Assembly: GCF_009647655.1 (NCBI RefSeq) | Contig: NZ_WJFD01000001.1 | Location: 1,736,001-1,800,000 of the forward strand | Length of the DNA stretch: 64,000 nucleotides | From: Chitinophaga sp. SYP-B3965 | GTDB taxonomy: Bacteria > Bacteroidota > Bacteroidia > Chitinophagales > Chitinophagaceae | Direction of reading: 5' to 3' | Shown here: one piece after another, positions 45,127 to 53,941 of the stretch | Numbering within the stretch: the stretch's first letter is position 1 | Layout of the letters: every line of letters starts with the position of its first letter | Notes under the pieces: generated by a model | What the model was told of the DNA's origin: nothing | What the model saw: only the letters and a program-made list of their open reading frames with translations | The model's database searches: none | Position numbers and translations under genes: made by a program

Positions 45127-45753
45127 ATGAGATCGCATCTGTTTCTTTTTGCTTTGATGTTTAGTAAAATATGTGTGAGTTGCCAGGGGGTCAACAAGTC
45201 CGACAGCAGTAATTGTCAAAAGCTTTATAAAGAGGCCAATAACAAATTGAATGAATATTATCAATTTGCTGATCAGAAAAAGCTGGATACAGTTTTATCT
45301 ATTATTGATGAAAATATTAATGCCTGCCCGGAGTACGAAGTCAAAATGGTTAATTTGAAGGTCCGGTCCCTAACCTTGCTAAAGACCTATGATCGTGGAT
45401 ATAAATTCATTGATTCTCTTGATGAAGCAAAATTTGATAAGTCATATAAAAAGAAATTCTACCTTGCAAATTTTAAGGTAATGGCATTGGAAAGCGCGGG
45501 AGATTCTGCAGGTATTTATAAACAATACAAAAAGATCATTCATGAGATCTCCGAATATGTAGCAGGGAATCCATCAGACAAAGACGCTATTGCTGATCTC
45601 TTCTTTACAAAAGTTAAAATAGAAAGCAAACCTGAAGTTTTGAGGGACCTGGAGTTAATGCGTCAAAAGAACAGTATTGATAGCAATTTCTTTGATGGAT
45701 TGAAAACTGCCATATTCGAGAATGAAAGTGTATCAAATGCTATTCAAAAGTAA
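45127..45753 (+). CDS. Putative lipoprotein, candidate immunity partner of the Rhs tip
   Basis: A 208-residue protein starting at 45127, 4 bp past the Rhs tip stop (an upstream ATG at 45109 would overlap the tip by 14 bp). The N-terminus (MRSHLFLFALMFSKICVSC) is a signal with a Cys at 19 that could be lipid-modified, though the residue at -3 is unusual. The rest is helical and TPR-like, with LYKEANNKLNEYYQFADQKK. The position right after a toxin-tip domain is the normal place for an immunity gene; a periplasmic lipoprotein would imply that the toxin acts in the periplasm. The function is inference. Confidence 0.7.
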   Translation: MRSHLFLFALMFSKICVSCQGVNKSDSSNCQKLYKEANNKLNEYYQFADQKKLDTVLSIIDENINACPEYEVKMVNLKVRSLTLLKTYDRGYKFIDSLDEAKFDKSYKKKFYLANFKVMALESAGDSAGIYKQYKKIIHEISEYVAGNPSDKDAIADLFFTKVKIESKPEVLRDLELMRQKNSIDSNFFDGLKTAIFENESVSNAIQK

Positions 45754-45776
45754 TGAGATGATGACCCGGTGAAGTT

Positions 45777-45884
45777 AAAAGCAAAGCCGGATCAGTTACA
45801 AACGCTGGCACAGGATAGAATGGTGGTAAAGAAGAGCGGGTTCCTGTATGTGTACACCAGTAATGAAACAGAGCAGGATGTTTA
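45777..45884 (+). pseudogene. Second Rhs core remnant
   Basis: This 108-bp block matches 44027-44134 of the Rhs tip with about five differences (roughly 95 percent identity). It reads [20 protein letters not shown] and [13 protein letters not shown] and then hits a TAG stop where the other copy continues. It lacks everything before and after and is a degraded fragment of another Rhs copy. Confidence 0.9.
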
Positions 45885-45932
45885 GCCAGGTGCAAAGCCT
45901 ACTATCATACCACGGCAAAACTAAGATGACTC

Positions 45933-46207
45933 ATGAAAGATATGTATAAACGATTTTGGTTCGAGTTTACAATAGACTCTGCATTTAACTACCCCCTGGA
46001 ATAGGATTTGGTTGTGGAGTAACCGCATTTGATTATGATGATGCAATTAAAATTTTAGATGAAAAAATATTCACTTTAATTAGTCGCCCTCCTTTCAAAA
46101 GGGTGATTGAAGGTGTAGATATAAGTATGCTTGACCAAGGGCATGTAATCCCAAGCATGAGTCCTCCGATATATCGCGGTGTTTGGTTCCCATTAGGGTA
46201 TGATTAA
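45933..46207 (+). pseudogene. Frameshifted small immunity-like gene
   Basis: The reading starts at 45933 or 45942 (MYKRFWFEFTIDSAFNYPL) and stops at TAG 46002-46004, but the next frame carries on directly with GFGCGVTAFDYDDAIKILDE and ends in DQGHVIPSMSPPIYRGVWFP and LGYD before TAA 46205-46207. Adding one base near 46000 restores one 91-residue frame. The sequence resembles small hypothetical proteins that I recall from Flavobacteriia and related groups. Its place after an Rhs remnant suggests a former immunity gene. Decay is by a single base deletion. Confidence 0.8.
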
Positions 46208-46316
46208 AAAATCATTGTACCCATTAGCTAGAATGCTGATTAAGTTGAAATAGGATGGAAGTATAAAAGCAACTCTTGTGTGAGTTAAATATAATAAAGC
46301 CTGGCAAATTGTACTT

Positions 46317-46352
46317 CCCCTAAATAATTAAACACTATTTGAGGGGATTTTT
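46317..46352 (+). terminator. Terminator-like hairpin in the island
   Basis: CCCCTAAATA and a near-complementary TATTTGAGGGG flank an AT-rich loop of about 10 nt and are followed by ATTTTTA. It may end transcription of the frameshifted gene about 110 bp upstream. Confidence 0.55.
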
Positions 46353-46430
46353 ATGGATAAAAGAATCAAATACAGTTTTGATGAGCAGCAAATATAAATT
46401 CGGGAATACGGGCAAATAAAAGATAATGAT

Positions 46431-46835
46431 ATGTATGAAATAATTCCTTTTAAAAGTGTAGGACCATTTGAGTTTAAAAAAAGCATTGATAACTATCTTA
46501 GTACATATGATATGGTATTTACTCCAAAAACTTCAGAAGATGATTGGAATACTTATAGTTACAAAGATGGCGCGCTGGATATTTATACGGGTGATGATCT
46601 GATTATTACATCTATTGCTTGTAGAGGAGACTGCTTTATGAAGGGAGAGATATTAACCGGGATGAATATTAATAGTTTCTTTTCAAAATTTGAGATAGAT
46701 AAGAATAAAATTAAAATGGAAAAGGTTGCTTTTTTTGATGAGAGAGAAGAAGATGTTTATGACATTGATGATTGGGGATTACAATTATGGGTGGATAAAT
46801 TTGATGAAATTATTACAGTTTTTGCTGCGGATTAA
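46431..46835 (+). CDS. Small acidic protein, candidate orphan immunity protein
   Basis: A 134-residue cytoplasmic protein with no signal peptide, rich in Asp, Glu, Phe and Ile, and encoded by very AT-rich DNA. It opens with MYEIIPFKSVGPFEFKKSID and ends with a beta-rich LQLWVDKFDEIITVFAAD. Its size, acidity and position at the end of a decayed Rhs array fit an immunity protein, but no named Imm family is recognised. No toxin gene remains next to it. Confidence 0.7.
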   Translation: MYEIIPFKSVGPFEFKKSIDNYLSTYDMVFTPKTSEDDWNTYSYKDGALDIYTGDDLIITSIACRGDCFMKGEILTGMNINSFFSKFEIDKNKIKMEKVAFFDEREEDVYDIDDWGLQLWVDKFDEIITVFAAD

Positions 46836-47075
46836 CCCAGGCTGGCGCAAATGATTTTCATATATCCAGAAATAAGTATTTTATTTTCAAAATCAGGTGA
46901 AGGGATGAAAGTAATTAGTAAAGCCTGCTGATGATTGATAATTAATGTGCAAATCATAAACAACTAATTCAATTTATTAAAAATCCTCCTATACCCCCAT
47001 TTCATAACATCCCAAAGGATTGACAATTAAATTATTAAGCTTACTTTAGTTATTGCCCCCAATAAATTATACCTC

Positions 47076-48665
47076 ATGAAATGCAATAGCTTAATAATAG
47101 CACTGTCAATGTTCGCCTTCTCTGCATCCATGGCACAGGCAGGCCGTACCACGAGTACCGACTCTCTTGGTAACCGCTACTCCGGCATGATGAAAAACAA
47201 TCAAAAAAATGGCACGGGTGAACTCACTTATACTAATGGCAACAGGTATGAAGGGGAATTTAAAAATGATCTGAAAGAGGGACAGGGAAAGATGATATTT
47301 CAGAACGGAAGAGTGGTATCAGGCATATGGAAAGCAGATTATTTTTTCGCAGGCACAGACAGGGCGCCCGGACAAGACAGTGCCTGGTTTGTAGCGGATT
47401 ATACGGATGGGAAAAGGGAACCGGTAGTACTGTTCATTACCAAAGAGAACATCAGGCAGTCCATTGTGGTTATTGGTGATTCTGCGCAAACAACGGAAGT
47501 ACAGGATGCGCTTATCGCTAAAAAGCAATCCTTCACACAGGTGAGGTTAAATGAATACAAAAATGAACTGGACACGCAAAAAGTGGTCCTTTTTAAAAAC
47601 CCTGTAAAGTTTTATGAAAAGGGAAGTCTGGTTTATTATGATGCCTTTCGCTTTACACCTACCAAAGAGGGGATGCTATTCTGGTCCTTCAATAATATTA
47701 AAAAGCAGAAGTCCTGGTTTATAATTACGGATAAAGAAGGAAGATACTTTACAGATTACAAAGATCCGGCATCACCCCGATTTCCCAATTTCCTGACAAA
47801 TAATGAAAAAGGCCTGATCTACCAGCAATCCCACAAGCCACTGGTTCCGGGCAAAGAGTACCTGATCTGGTTCAGTACAGATCCGGAAAATATCAAACCC
47901 AATGGACCGGGTATCAATTTCAATATAACCCTCAACATCGTTAATGAGGAAACAGGGAGGAAAGGGCTTAAAAACTTCTTCGAACCTAAAAACCTCTATA
48001 CTCTGTTCCCATTGAAAGAAAAAGGCAGCAATGCCTACCTGGCTGCCTTTAAACACATACAGGCATTAAGTGCAGATCCTGCCTCCCCTATCTATTACCC
48101 TAATCTTGCAAAACGTTTTATCCATTATGATCCTGAGCTAACAGACACTGAAATGGTGGGATTACTGGTTGGGTTTTCCAATACACAGGGATTTGTGGAT
48201 CATCCGAACTATAGTGATTCATTGAAGATGATAGTGGCAATGGTTGATGCCGGCCAATGGGCTGAAGCAAAGAAAACAGGGGAACAACTGACGGAAGTAT
48301 ATCCTGTTTATTTGTCGCTTTTGGAACAAATGTTTGACATTTATAAACAACTAAATATGGAAGAAGAGAAAACGAATTGTGCAAAGAAAATAATGCGGAT
48401 CATTGATGCCATGTCCTGTACCGGCGATGGTACTGCTGAAAATCCCATCTTTCAGCTGGAGGGTGCTGATGATGGATATTACCTGTCCTTTAAAAAACTA
48501 AGGTCTCTCCGAAATAATGGATCAGTAGATGTTGCTGCAGGATTAACTAATGGGATGAGATTAAATTTGATAAAATGCGTTGATAAGGATGAATATAAAA
48601 GGGACATCTATTTCTTTGTTGATCACCTGGTAGCAAGGAATCGTTTTTATGGATCGCAAAAATAA
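47076..48665 (+). CDS. Exported MORN-repeat protein
   Basis: A 529-residue protein with a signal peptide (MKCNSLIIALSMFAFSASMA) and two to three MORN repeats in the first 90 residues (GNRYSGMMKNNQKNGTGELT and GNRYEGEFKNDLKEGQGKMI). The middle (about 100-310) is beta-rich; the part from about 320 on is helical and resembles TPR sequence, with ITK-type patches of unknown meaning. MORN repeats often mediate membrane or protein binding. No enzyme motif is visible. It is more AT-rich than the M16 gene on the other side and converges with it, so it may belong to the island. Confidence 0.8.
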   Translation: MKCNSLIIALSMFAFSASMAQAGRTTSTDSLGNRYSGMMKNNQKNGTGELTYTNGNRYEGEFKNDLKEGQGKMIFQNGRVVSGIWKADYFFAGTDRAPGQDSAWFVADYTDGKREPVVLFITKENIRQSIVVIGDSAQTTEVQDALIAKKQSFTQVRLNEYKNELDTQKVVLFKNPVKFYEKGSLVYYDAFRFTPTKEGMLFWSFNNIKKQKSWFIITDKEGRYFTDYKDPASPRFPNFLTNNEKGLIYQQSHKPLVPGKEYLIWFSTDPENIKPNGPGINFNITLNIVNEETGRKGLKNFFEPKNLYTLFPLKEKGSNAYLAAFKHIQALSADPASPIYYPNLAKRFIHYDPELTDTEMVGLLVGFSNTQGFVDHPNYSDSLKMIVAMVDAGQWAEAKKTGEQLTEVYPVYLSLLEQMFDIYKQLNMEEEKTNCAKKIMRIIDAMSCTGDGTAENPIFQLEGADDGYYLSFKKLRSLRNNGSVDVAAGLTNGMRLNLIKCVDKDEYKRDIYFFVDHLVARNRFYGSQK

Positions 48666-48666
48666 A

Positions 48667-48861
48667 GCCCCCGCAAAGCGGAGGCCGTATTTCCATCGAA
48701 CATTTCCAACCTATTATTTCCTTACCTGATAATCCTTCATTTCCATCCTGTTACTTCATTACCGAATAACTCTCCGGTACCAACATGAATTGTATCGCAT
48801 TCCTTCCTGTTAAATAGAGACTGGCGGCTTCTTTTAACGCAGCAGGGGTTACTTCATTAAT
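48667..48861 (-). repeat. 3' end and terminator of the M16 gene (copy B, intact locus)
   Basis: This is the counterpart of copy A at a distance of 4985 bp. It covers the last 110 bp of the M16 coding sequence, its stop at 48751-48753 and the hairpin at 48667-48685 (8-bp stem with one mismatch, then TTTATTTTT on the minus strand), which is the likely M16 terminator. Confidence 0.9.
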
Positions 48862-51555
48862 TGTTGCTGTAGTCCTCGTTACTTCCAGTACATCTTCTCC
48901 ATTTTCTTCCTGGCCGCAGAGGTAGTTCAGCCAGAAATTGTTATCCTGCAATGCTAATTCTACATTTTTTGTATACGCCGCTTTGAACTTCTGCACATCA
49001 TCCGGTGATACACCCTCCGATCCCAATTTCGCCATCTCCTCTTTCACGATCGTTACCAGGTGATCTATGTTGCGTGGCGCGCAGCCAAAGGCTACTACAT
49101 AGGCATATCTGTTCTTCGGCAGCTTATTGTACATAAACTGCACAGCAGGGCTGTATACCTCTCCTTCTGACTCTCTCAGGCGTTCCAGCAATTTGATCTG
49201 TAAGATCTGGCTCAGTGCATTCATGCGGGTGTTATTGGCCGGACTATAGGTATAATCTCCGCTAAATACCAGTCGCACCATGGCTTTATCTTCTGTTCCC
49301 CCTCTTACCATCTTCACCAGCTGACCGGCAGGAATATGCACGCCCAGGTCACGGGGTTTCTCTTTCCTGTTCAGGGAAGGTAAAGACCCAAGGTATTGTT
49401 CCAGCAAAGGTTCAATAGTGGCTATATCAAAGTTGCCGGTAAATACGAAGGTGAAACCGGAAGCATCGGCAAAACGTTGTTTGTAGAGATCAAACGAGCG
49501 GTCCAGCGTGATCATGCTCAGTTTGATGAGCGTGGGCGGACTGTTCCTGTAATTATAATTGCTCATGGCGTAGGCCATGGTATCATTGAACGCGTTGTTG
49601 GGATCCGCATACCTGTTGCGGATAGCTTCCTTCGAATTATTGATAATAGAAGTATACAACGCGCTGTCTTTCCGGGGTTGGGTAAACCGGAGGTATACCA
49701 TTTGCAGCGCTGTTTCAAGATCGTCTATGGTAGTAGCACCATTAACGCTTTGTGAGCGGGGATTGATGAATGTGCTCACCGCTACCTGTTTTCCGTTGAG
49801 CGCTTTGGTAAGCTGCACAGGGTCCAGGCGGCCCAGGCCAAAGCTTTCTACCAGCCTGTCCACACCGGAAATGGCATCGAACTCGTCATCTTCCAATACA
49901 GAACTTCCTCCTGCGCTGAAACCGCGGAACTTTATCTCATCGTTCTTAAACGTGGTGGGTTTCAGGATCACGGTGAGGCCGTTGCTCAGTACTAACCTGG
50001 TGGTGCCGATAGCGGGTGTTTCACTCCTGGAGATCACTTTTCCGGGTGTGGGTTTCACCGGCATGAGGGCCAGGTCTTCCACTACATCCTGGTAAGCTGC
50101 CAGGTCTGCTTTTTGCGCTTTGTTGAACCAGGTAATTACAGTGGCACTGTCCGGCAGGGTGGTTTTTACTTTTTCAGGTCCCATCACCAGGATGTCCCGG
50201 TTGGTATCTGAAATGTATTTCTCCGCTACGGCCTTTATATCTGCTAATGTGATATCCTTAATTTGACCCAAAGAAAATTTGTGTTCCCATTCAATGCCGG
50301 GCGCTGCTTCTCCTATTAAAAAATTACGCTGATATTCTTCTACCATGCTCACGGAAGAAGTTTTGCTCTTTTCTTTCAGCGATCTTTCCATGGTACGCAG
50401 ATATTGTTCTTTTGCGCGATCCAGTTCTGTTTGCGTAAAGCCGAAACGTTTCACTTTTTCCAGCACTTCCCATGTTTGCGCAAATGCATATTGCAACTGC
50501 CCTTCTTTGGCGGTTACTTCAAACGTCAGCGCATGCAGGCCTCCCTGTAAAGATTGTACTCCCGTGGAAGCATTGCTGAAACTTGCATTTGTTTTACGGG
50601 TAAGTTCTGCATAACGTCTTGATCCCAGCATTTGCACGAACAGGTTTGTCTTTATGCTCTCCAGGTAATCCGCCTCCGTACGGAGGGACGGTGATCTGTA
50701 CTTTAAAAACACCTGCATGGAAGTGGTAGATACTTCCGGGTCTGTTACCACCAGGAACTGGTTCTTTCCTGTAAGTGGAATCGTATAATCCGGGCGTTCC
50801 CGCTGGCCTGCAGGGTTCTTCAGATCGGCAAAATGTTTCTTCACCATTTTCTCCACCTCTTTCACATCTATATCCCCTACTATGATCAGCGCCTGCAGGT
50901 CAGGACGGTACCAGTCCTGGTGAAAGCGTTTGATAGTGGCCTGGTTGAAATTTTTGAGGATCTCGTCCAGGCCAATTGGCAAACGCTCTGCATAACGGGA
51001 ATTATTAAATAACATGGGCAGATAACGGCGCATCATACGGTCTTTCGCACCTTTTGTCAATCTTTCTTCTTCCAGTATGATGCCCCGTTCTTTTTCAATT
51101 TCGGCTGGGTCCAAAGTGGCTTCCTGCGCCCAGTCTCGCATGATCTGCACGGCGCTCTTCACCATGGCAGGATCTTCCGTAGGAATGGGTAGCTTGTATA
51201 CCGTTTCATCAAAGAAGGTATATGCATTCAGGTCTGCACCAAAACTTACGCCTGCTTTCTGCAGGTAGTCCACCAGTTTATTTTTGGGAAAATGTTTGGT
51301 GCCGTTGAAGTTCATGTGCTCGAGGAAATGCGCCAGTCCACGCTGGTCGTCATCTTCCAGGATAGAGCCTGCTTTATTCACGAGGTAAAAACTGGCGCGG
51401 CCTTTCGGCTCCTGGTTGTGCCGGATATAATAGGTAAAACCATTGGCCAGTTTGCCCTGCTTTACGGCAGGATCCAGGGGGATGTTCTGGGCAGCAGCCG
51501 TATGCCATAGCAATACGGTTGCGCCCAAACCTATCCATTGTTTGATATTGTTCAC
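48751..51555 (-). CDS. M16-family zinc peptidase (two-domain, insulinase-like)
   Basis: A 934-residue exported peptidase. After the signal peptide (1 to about 22, ending AAAQ) the first M16 domain has the inverted zinc motif HFLEH at 76-80 (His76 and His80 ligands, Glu79 catalytic) and a third ligand in EIEKERGIILEEERL further on. The second half is a degenerate M16 repeat without HxxEH. It degrades peptides into small fragments in the periplasm. It is the last gene of a six-gene SusC operon and starts 14 bp after the TlpA gene, so it probably trims peptides imported by the SusCD pair. Its 3' end is duplicated at 43703-43873. Confidence 0.94.
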   Translation of the reverse strand: MNNIKQWIGLGATVLLWHTAAAQNIPLDPAVKQGKLANGFTYYIRHNQEPKGRASFYLVNKAGSILEDDDQRGLAHFLEHMNFNGTKHFPKNKLVDYLQKAGVSFGADLNAYTFFDETVYKLPIPTEDPAMVKSAVQIMRDWAQEATLDPAEIEKERGIILEEERLTKGAKDRMMRRYLPMLFNNSRYAERLPIGLDEILKNFNQATIKRFHQDWYRPDLQALIIVGDIDVKEVEKMVKKHFADLKNPAGQRERPDYTIPLTGKNQFLVVTDPEVSTTSMQVFLKYRSPSLRTEADYLESIKTNLFVQMLGSRRYAELTRKTNASFSNASTGVQSLQGGLHALTFEVTAKEGQLQYAFAQTWEVLEKVKRFGFTQTELDRAKEQYLRTMERSLKEKSKTSSVSMVEEYQRNFLIGEAAPGIEWEHKFSLGQIKDITLADIKAVAEKYISDTNRDILVMGPEKVKTTLPDSATVITWFNKAQKADLAAYQDVVEDLALMPVKPTPGKVISRSETPAIGTTRLVLSNGLTVILKPTTFKNDEIKFRGFSAGGSSVLEDDEFDAISGVDRLVESFGLGRLDPVQLTKALNGKQVAVSTFINPRSQSVNGATTIDDLETALQMVYLRFTQPRKDSALYTSIINNSKEAIRNRYADPNNAFNDTMAYAMSNYNYRNSPPTLIKLSMITLDRSFDLYKQRFADASGFTFVFTGNFDIATIEPLLEQYLGSLPSLNRKEKPRDLGVHIPAGQLVKMVRGGTEDKAMVRLVFSGDYTYSPANNTRMNALSQILQIKLLERLRESEGEVYSPAVQFMYNKLPKNRYAYVVAFGCAPRNIDHLVTIVKEEMAKLGSEGVSPDDVQKFKAAYTKNVELALQDNNFWLNYLCGQEENGEDVLEVTRTTATINEVTPAALKEAASLYLTGRNAIQFMLVPESYSVMK

Positions 51556-51569
51556 TGTTTATATAATTT

Positions 51570-52712
51570 TTAATCAGGAAAGATCTCACCCAGCTTTTGC
51601 TCTAATGCTGCACCTCTCAAACTTCTTCCAATGATCTTACCATCCGGATCAATGAGGAAATTGAGCGGTATGCCCTGGATGCCATATAATTTCACTACTT
51701 CACTTTTCCAGTATTTGAGATCAGAGATCTGCGGCCATGTCAGCCCATCGTCCTTGATGGCTTTCATCCATTTCTCTTTAGCGCCTTCAGCATCCAGCGA
51801 TACACCCAGGATCTCAAATTTTTCACCTTTATACTTTTCGTAGGCTTTCACCAGAGTGGGGTTCTCTGCACGGCAGGGACCGCACCAGCTGGCCCAGAAA
51901 TCTATCAGTACATATTTACCGCGGAAGGAAGAGAGGCTGATGGAATTATCGTTAGGGTCCTTCATGGTGAAATCAGGCGCCATTTTATCAATGGCTACAG
52001 TGGTCTCGAAGGTTTCTGCATTTTTGATCCGTGCCTGCAGGTCTTTCACACCGGGCATTACTTTGAAAGAGTCCGGCAACAATTCAATGATCGGATTGAG
52101 CTTAGCACCTACCAGTTGGCCCATGTTCTGCACGTATGAATTAAATGCAAAAGCCAGGATCTTTGTGGAAGGATTATTCCGGATGTAATCGCCATACACT
52201 TCATCATTCCAGTTTTTGTTGAGCGTGGCTATCTCTTCATCTATAGCCGGGTCTGTTTTACCATTCCCCAGCATGTCCAGGTCCTGCTGTTTTTTCTTCA
52301 GCGCGTTTATTTTTGCGTTATAGGCTGTATTGATGGCCAGCAGTTTATGGTATTCAATGTTTTCCGGAGAGCCGGTGAAAGTAGCATTCGAAAAAGTGTT
52401 CTTATGCGTAATGGAAAAATTCTCTGTACCACCCAGGAAAACAGGCACCATATTTTTAGCATCAGGCATACCATTCAGGTTGCCGGCCTTTAATACCACA
52501 TCCACATTGGCTGAAGCAGCAATAGATAACTTATAGGTATTTCCTGTTACATCCACTACATCTGTTTTATAACCTTTGCTGCTCCAGTAAGAGACCTGTA
52601 CGGAAGAAGCTTTTACATTCTCCAGGTGGCCGGTGATCGTAAAGTTGACATCCTGCGCATGGAGTGTGCAAGCCGTAGTGACCAAGAGTAAGGTCAGCAT
52701 AACTTTATTCAT
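51570..52712 (-). CDS. TlpA-like thiol-disulfide oxidoreductase with DUF4369 domain
   Basis: A 380-residue exported protein. The signal peptide (1 to about 19, ending CTLHAQ) precedes a DUF4369 beta domain (about 22-120), a helical linker and a C-terminal thioredoxin fold with DFWASWCGPCRAENP, the WCGPC redox site at about residue 275. It should work in the periplasm or on the outer envelope. It is the fifth gene of the operon and the third of three consecutive TlpA-like genes, 18 bp after the second. Confidence 0.93.
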   Translation of the reverse strand: MNKVMLTLLLVTTACTLHAQDVNFTITGHLENVKASSVQVSYWSSKGYKTDVVDVTGNTYKLSIAASANVDVVLKAGNLNGMPDAKNMVPVFLGGTENFSITHKNTFSNATFTGSPENIEYHKLLAINTAYNAKINALKKKQQDLDMLGNGKTDPAIDEEIATLNKNWNDEVYGDYIRNNPSTKILAFAFNSYVQNMGQLVGAKLNPIIELLPDSFKVMPGVKDLQARIKNAETFETTVAIDKMAPDFTMKDPNDNSISLSSFRGKYVLIDFWASWCGPCRAENPTLVKAYEKYKGEKFEILGVSLDAEGAKEKWMKAIKDDGLTWPQISDLKYWKSEVVKLYGIQGIPLNFLIDPDGKIIGRSLRGAALEQKLGEIFPD

Positions 52713-52730
52713 ATTCCTATTTTTATCCGG

Positions 52731-53930
52731 TTAATTAAATATTGATGTCATCATATCTGTGAGCGATGTGCCGCTCAGGTTTTTGGCAATGATCTTTCCA
52801 TTAGGCGCAATCAGTACGTTGTGTAATGGATAGGTGGAAGCAGTGTAGCCGAACAGTTGTGCTACTTCATTCGCTGCGCCTCTACCGTCTGACAGGTGTG
52901 CACCGGGTATTTTGGCTTGCCCCAGTGCCTGCAACCAGGTATCCCTGTTTTCATCCAGCGATACAGTGATCAGTGCCAGGCCTTTGTCTTTATAATCGTT
53001 AAACGCTCTTTGTATATAAGGAAGGAATCCTGTATAAAAGCCCTGATCCGAAGTTTTCCAGAAAGAGACCAGCACATATTTCCCTTTGAAAGAAGACAAG
53101 CTCACCGGATCACCGTTGTTATCCAGCTGCGTGAAGTCCGGTACTTTATGGCCCAATGCAGATTTCAGTTCCGTATCCAATAACTCAGCTGCTTTCATAC
53201 CGGCAGGGCTGGCTTTGAGATGTTCCGGCAGGCGGTTATAAACCGTGGCCAGGCTATCCACATACCCGGCAGGGCTGGTACTCATTTTCAGGTCCCTGCA
53301 GAGCAGGTAGGCAGTTACGGGAGATGCAGGATGTTTCTTCATAAAATCCCAATGGCCGGCCCTGTATGTATTTTCCATTGATTTGCCACTCAGGAAAAGC
53401 ATATCGAAGTAAGTTCTGTTCTTTGTTTCCGTGTAAAGCTTCACAATACCCATGATCGTATCCTTCCACAAGATGTTATCCTGTTTCACGGCGGCCACAT
53501 ACTCTTTATGAACAGCTGAGCCGGTAACGGTAACATTATCCATGCTTTTGTCAGAAGTGGCCGTCAATTTTCCTTTATCCAGGAAAACCTTTGCCACATA
53601 CTCACTGGTACCCAGTATACCGGCCTCCTTGGAGTCCATACTGTTGAGCAATTTTGGAGAGATAAAAACCAGTGCAGGATCGCTGATCTTTCCTTTAAAG
53701 GCATACCGGCCATTTTTCACGATAGCGCTATCCACTGGTTTTGCATTCGTGGAATCGTATATCAGGTATACTTTTTCAGGCATAATGGGTAAACCTTTCA
53801 GTGTTCCCTCCAGCACAAAAGTGTTGCTGTTCTGTATCTGCATCGGGCTTTCCAGTTTGTTCTGTGCCGTTGCAGATACTGCCGTCAATAAGAGGCAGCA
53901 TAAGAGCGATTTGTTTTGCATAAGTGACAT
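52731..53930 (-). CDS. TlpA-like protein that has lost the CXXC motif
   Basis: A 399-residue exported protein with the same layout as its neighbour: signal peptide (1-22), DUF4369 domain (about 32-130), helical linker and a C-terminal thioredoxin fold (VPDFTQLDNNGDPVSLSSFK, then VLVSFWKTSDQGFYTGFLPY). Where the other two have WxxWCxPC it has FWKTSDQGF, so both active-site cysteines are missing and it cannot do thiol exchange. The fold seems otherwise intact and the frame is not damaged, which points to a binding or scaffolding role. Starts at 53930 and 53921 are possible. Confidence 0.9.
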   Translation of the reverse strand: MSLMQNKSLLCCLLLTAVSATAQNKLESPMQIQNSNTFVLEGTLKGLPIMPEKVYLIYDSTNAKPVDSAIVKNGRYAFKGKISDPALVFISPKLLNSMDSKEAGILGTSEYVAKVFLDKGKLTATSDKSMDNVTVTGSAVHKEYVAAVKQDNILWKDTIMGIVKLYTETKNRTYFDMLFLSGKSMENTYRAGHWDFMKKHPASPVTAYLLCRDLKMSTSPAGYVDSLATVYNRLPEHLKASPAGMKAAELLDTELKSALGHKVPDFTQLDNNGDPVSLSSFKGKYVLVSFWKTSDQGFYTGFLPYIQRAFNDYKDKGLALITVSLDENRDTWLQALGQAKIPGAHLSDGRGAANEVAQLFGYTASTYPLHNVLIAPNGKIIAKNLSGTSLTDMMTSIFN

Positions 53931-53941
53931 GAATGAATGAT

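Noticed and set aside
43672..48861. An insertion sequence or composite transposon between the direct repeats
   Set aside because: The repeats are the coding end of a peptidase gene, not IS ends, and no transposase or integrase gene is present between them.
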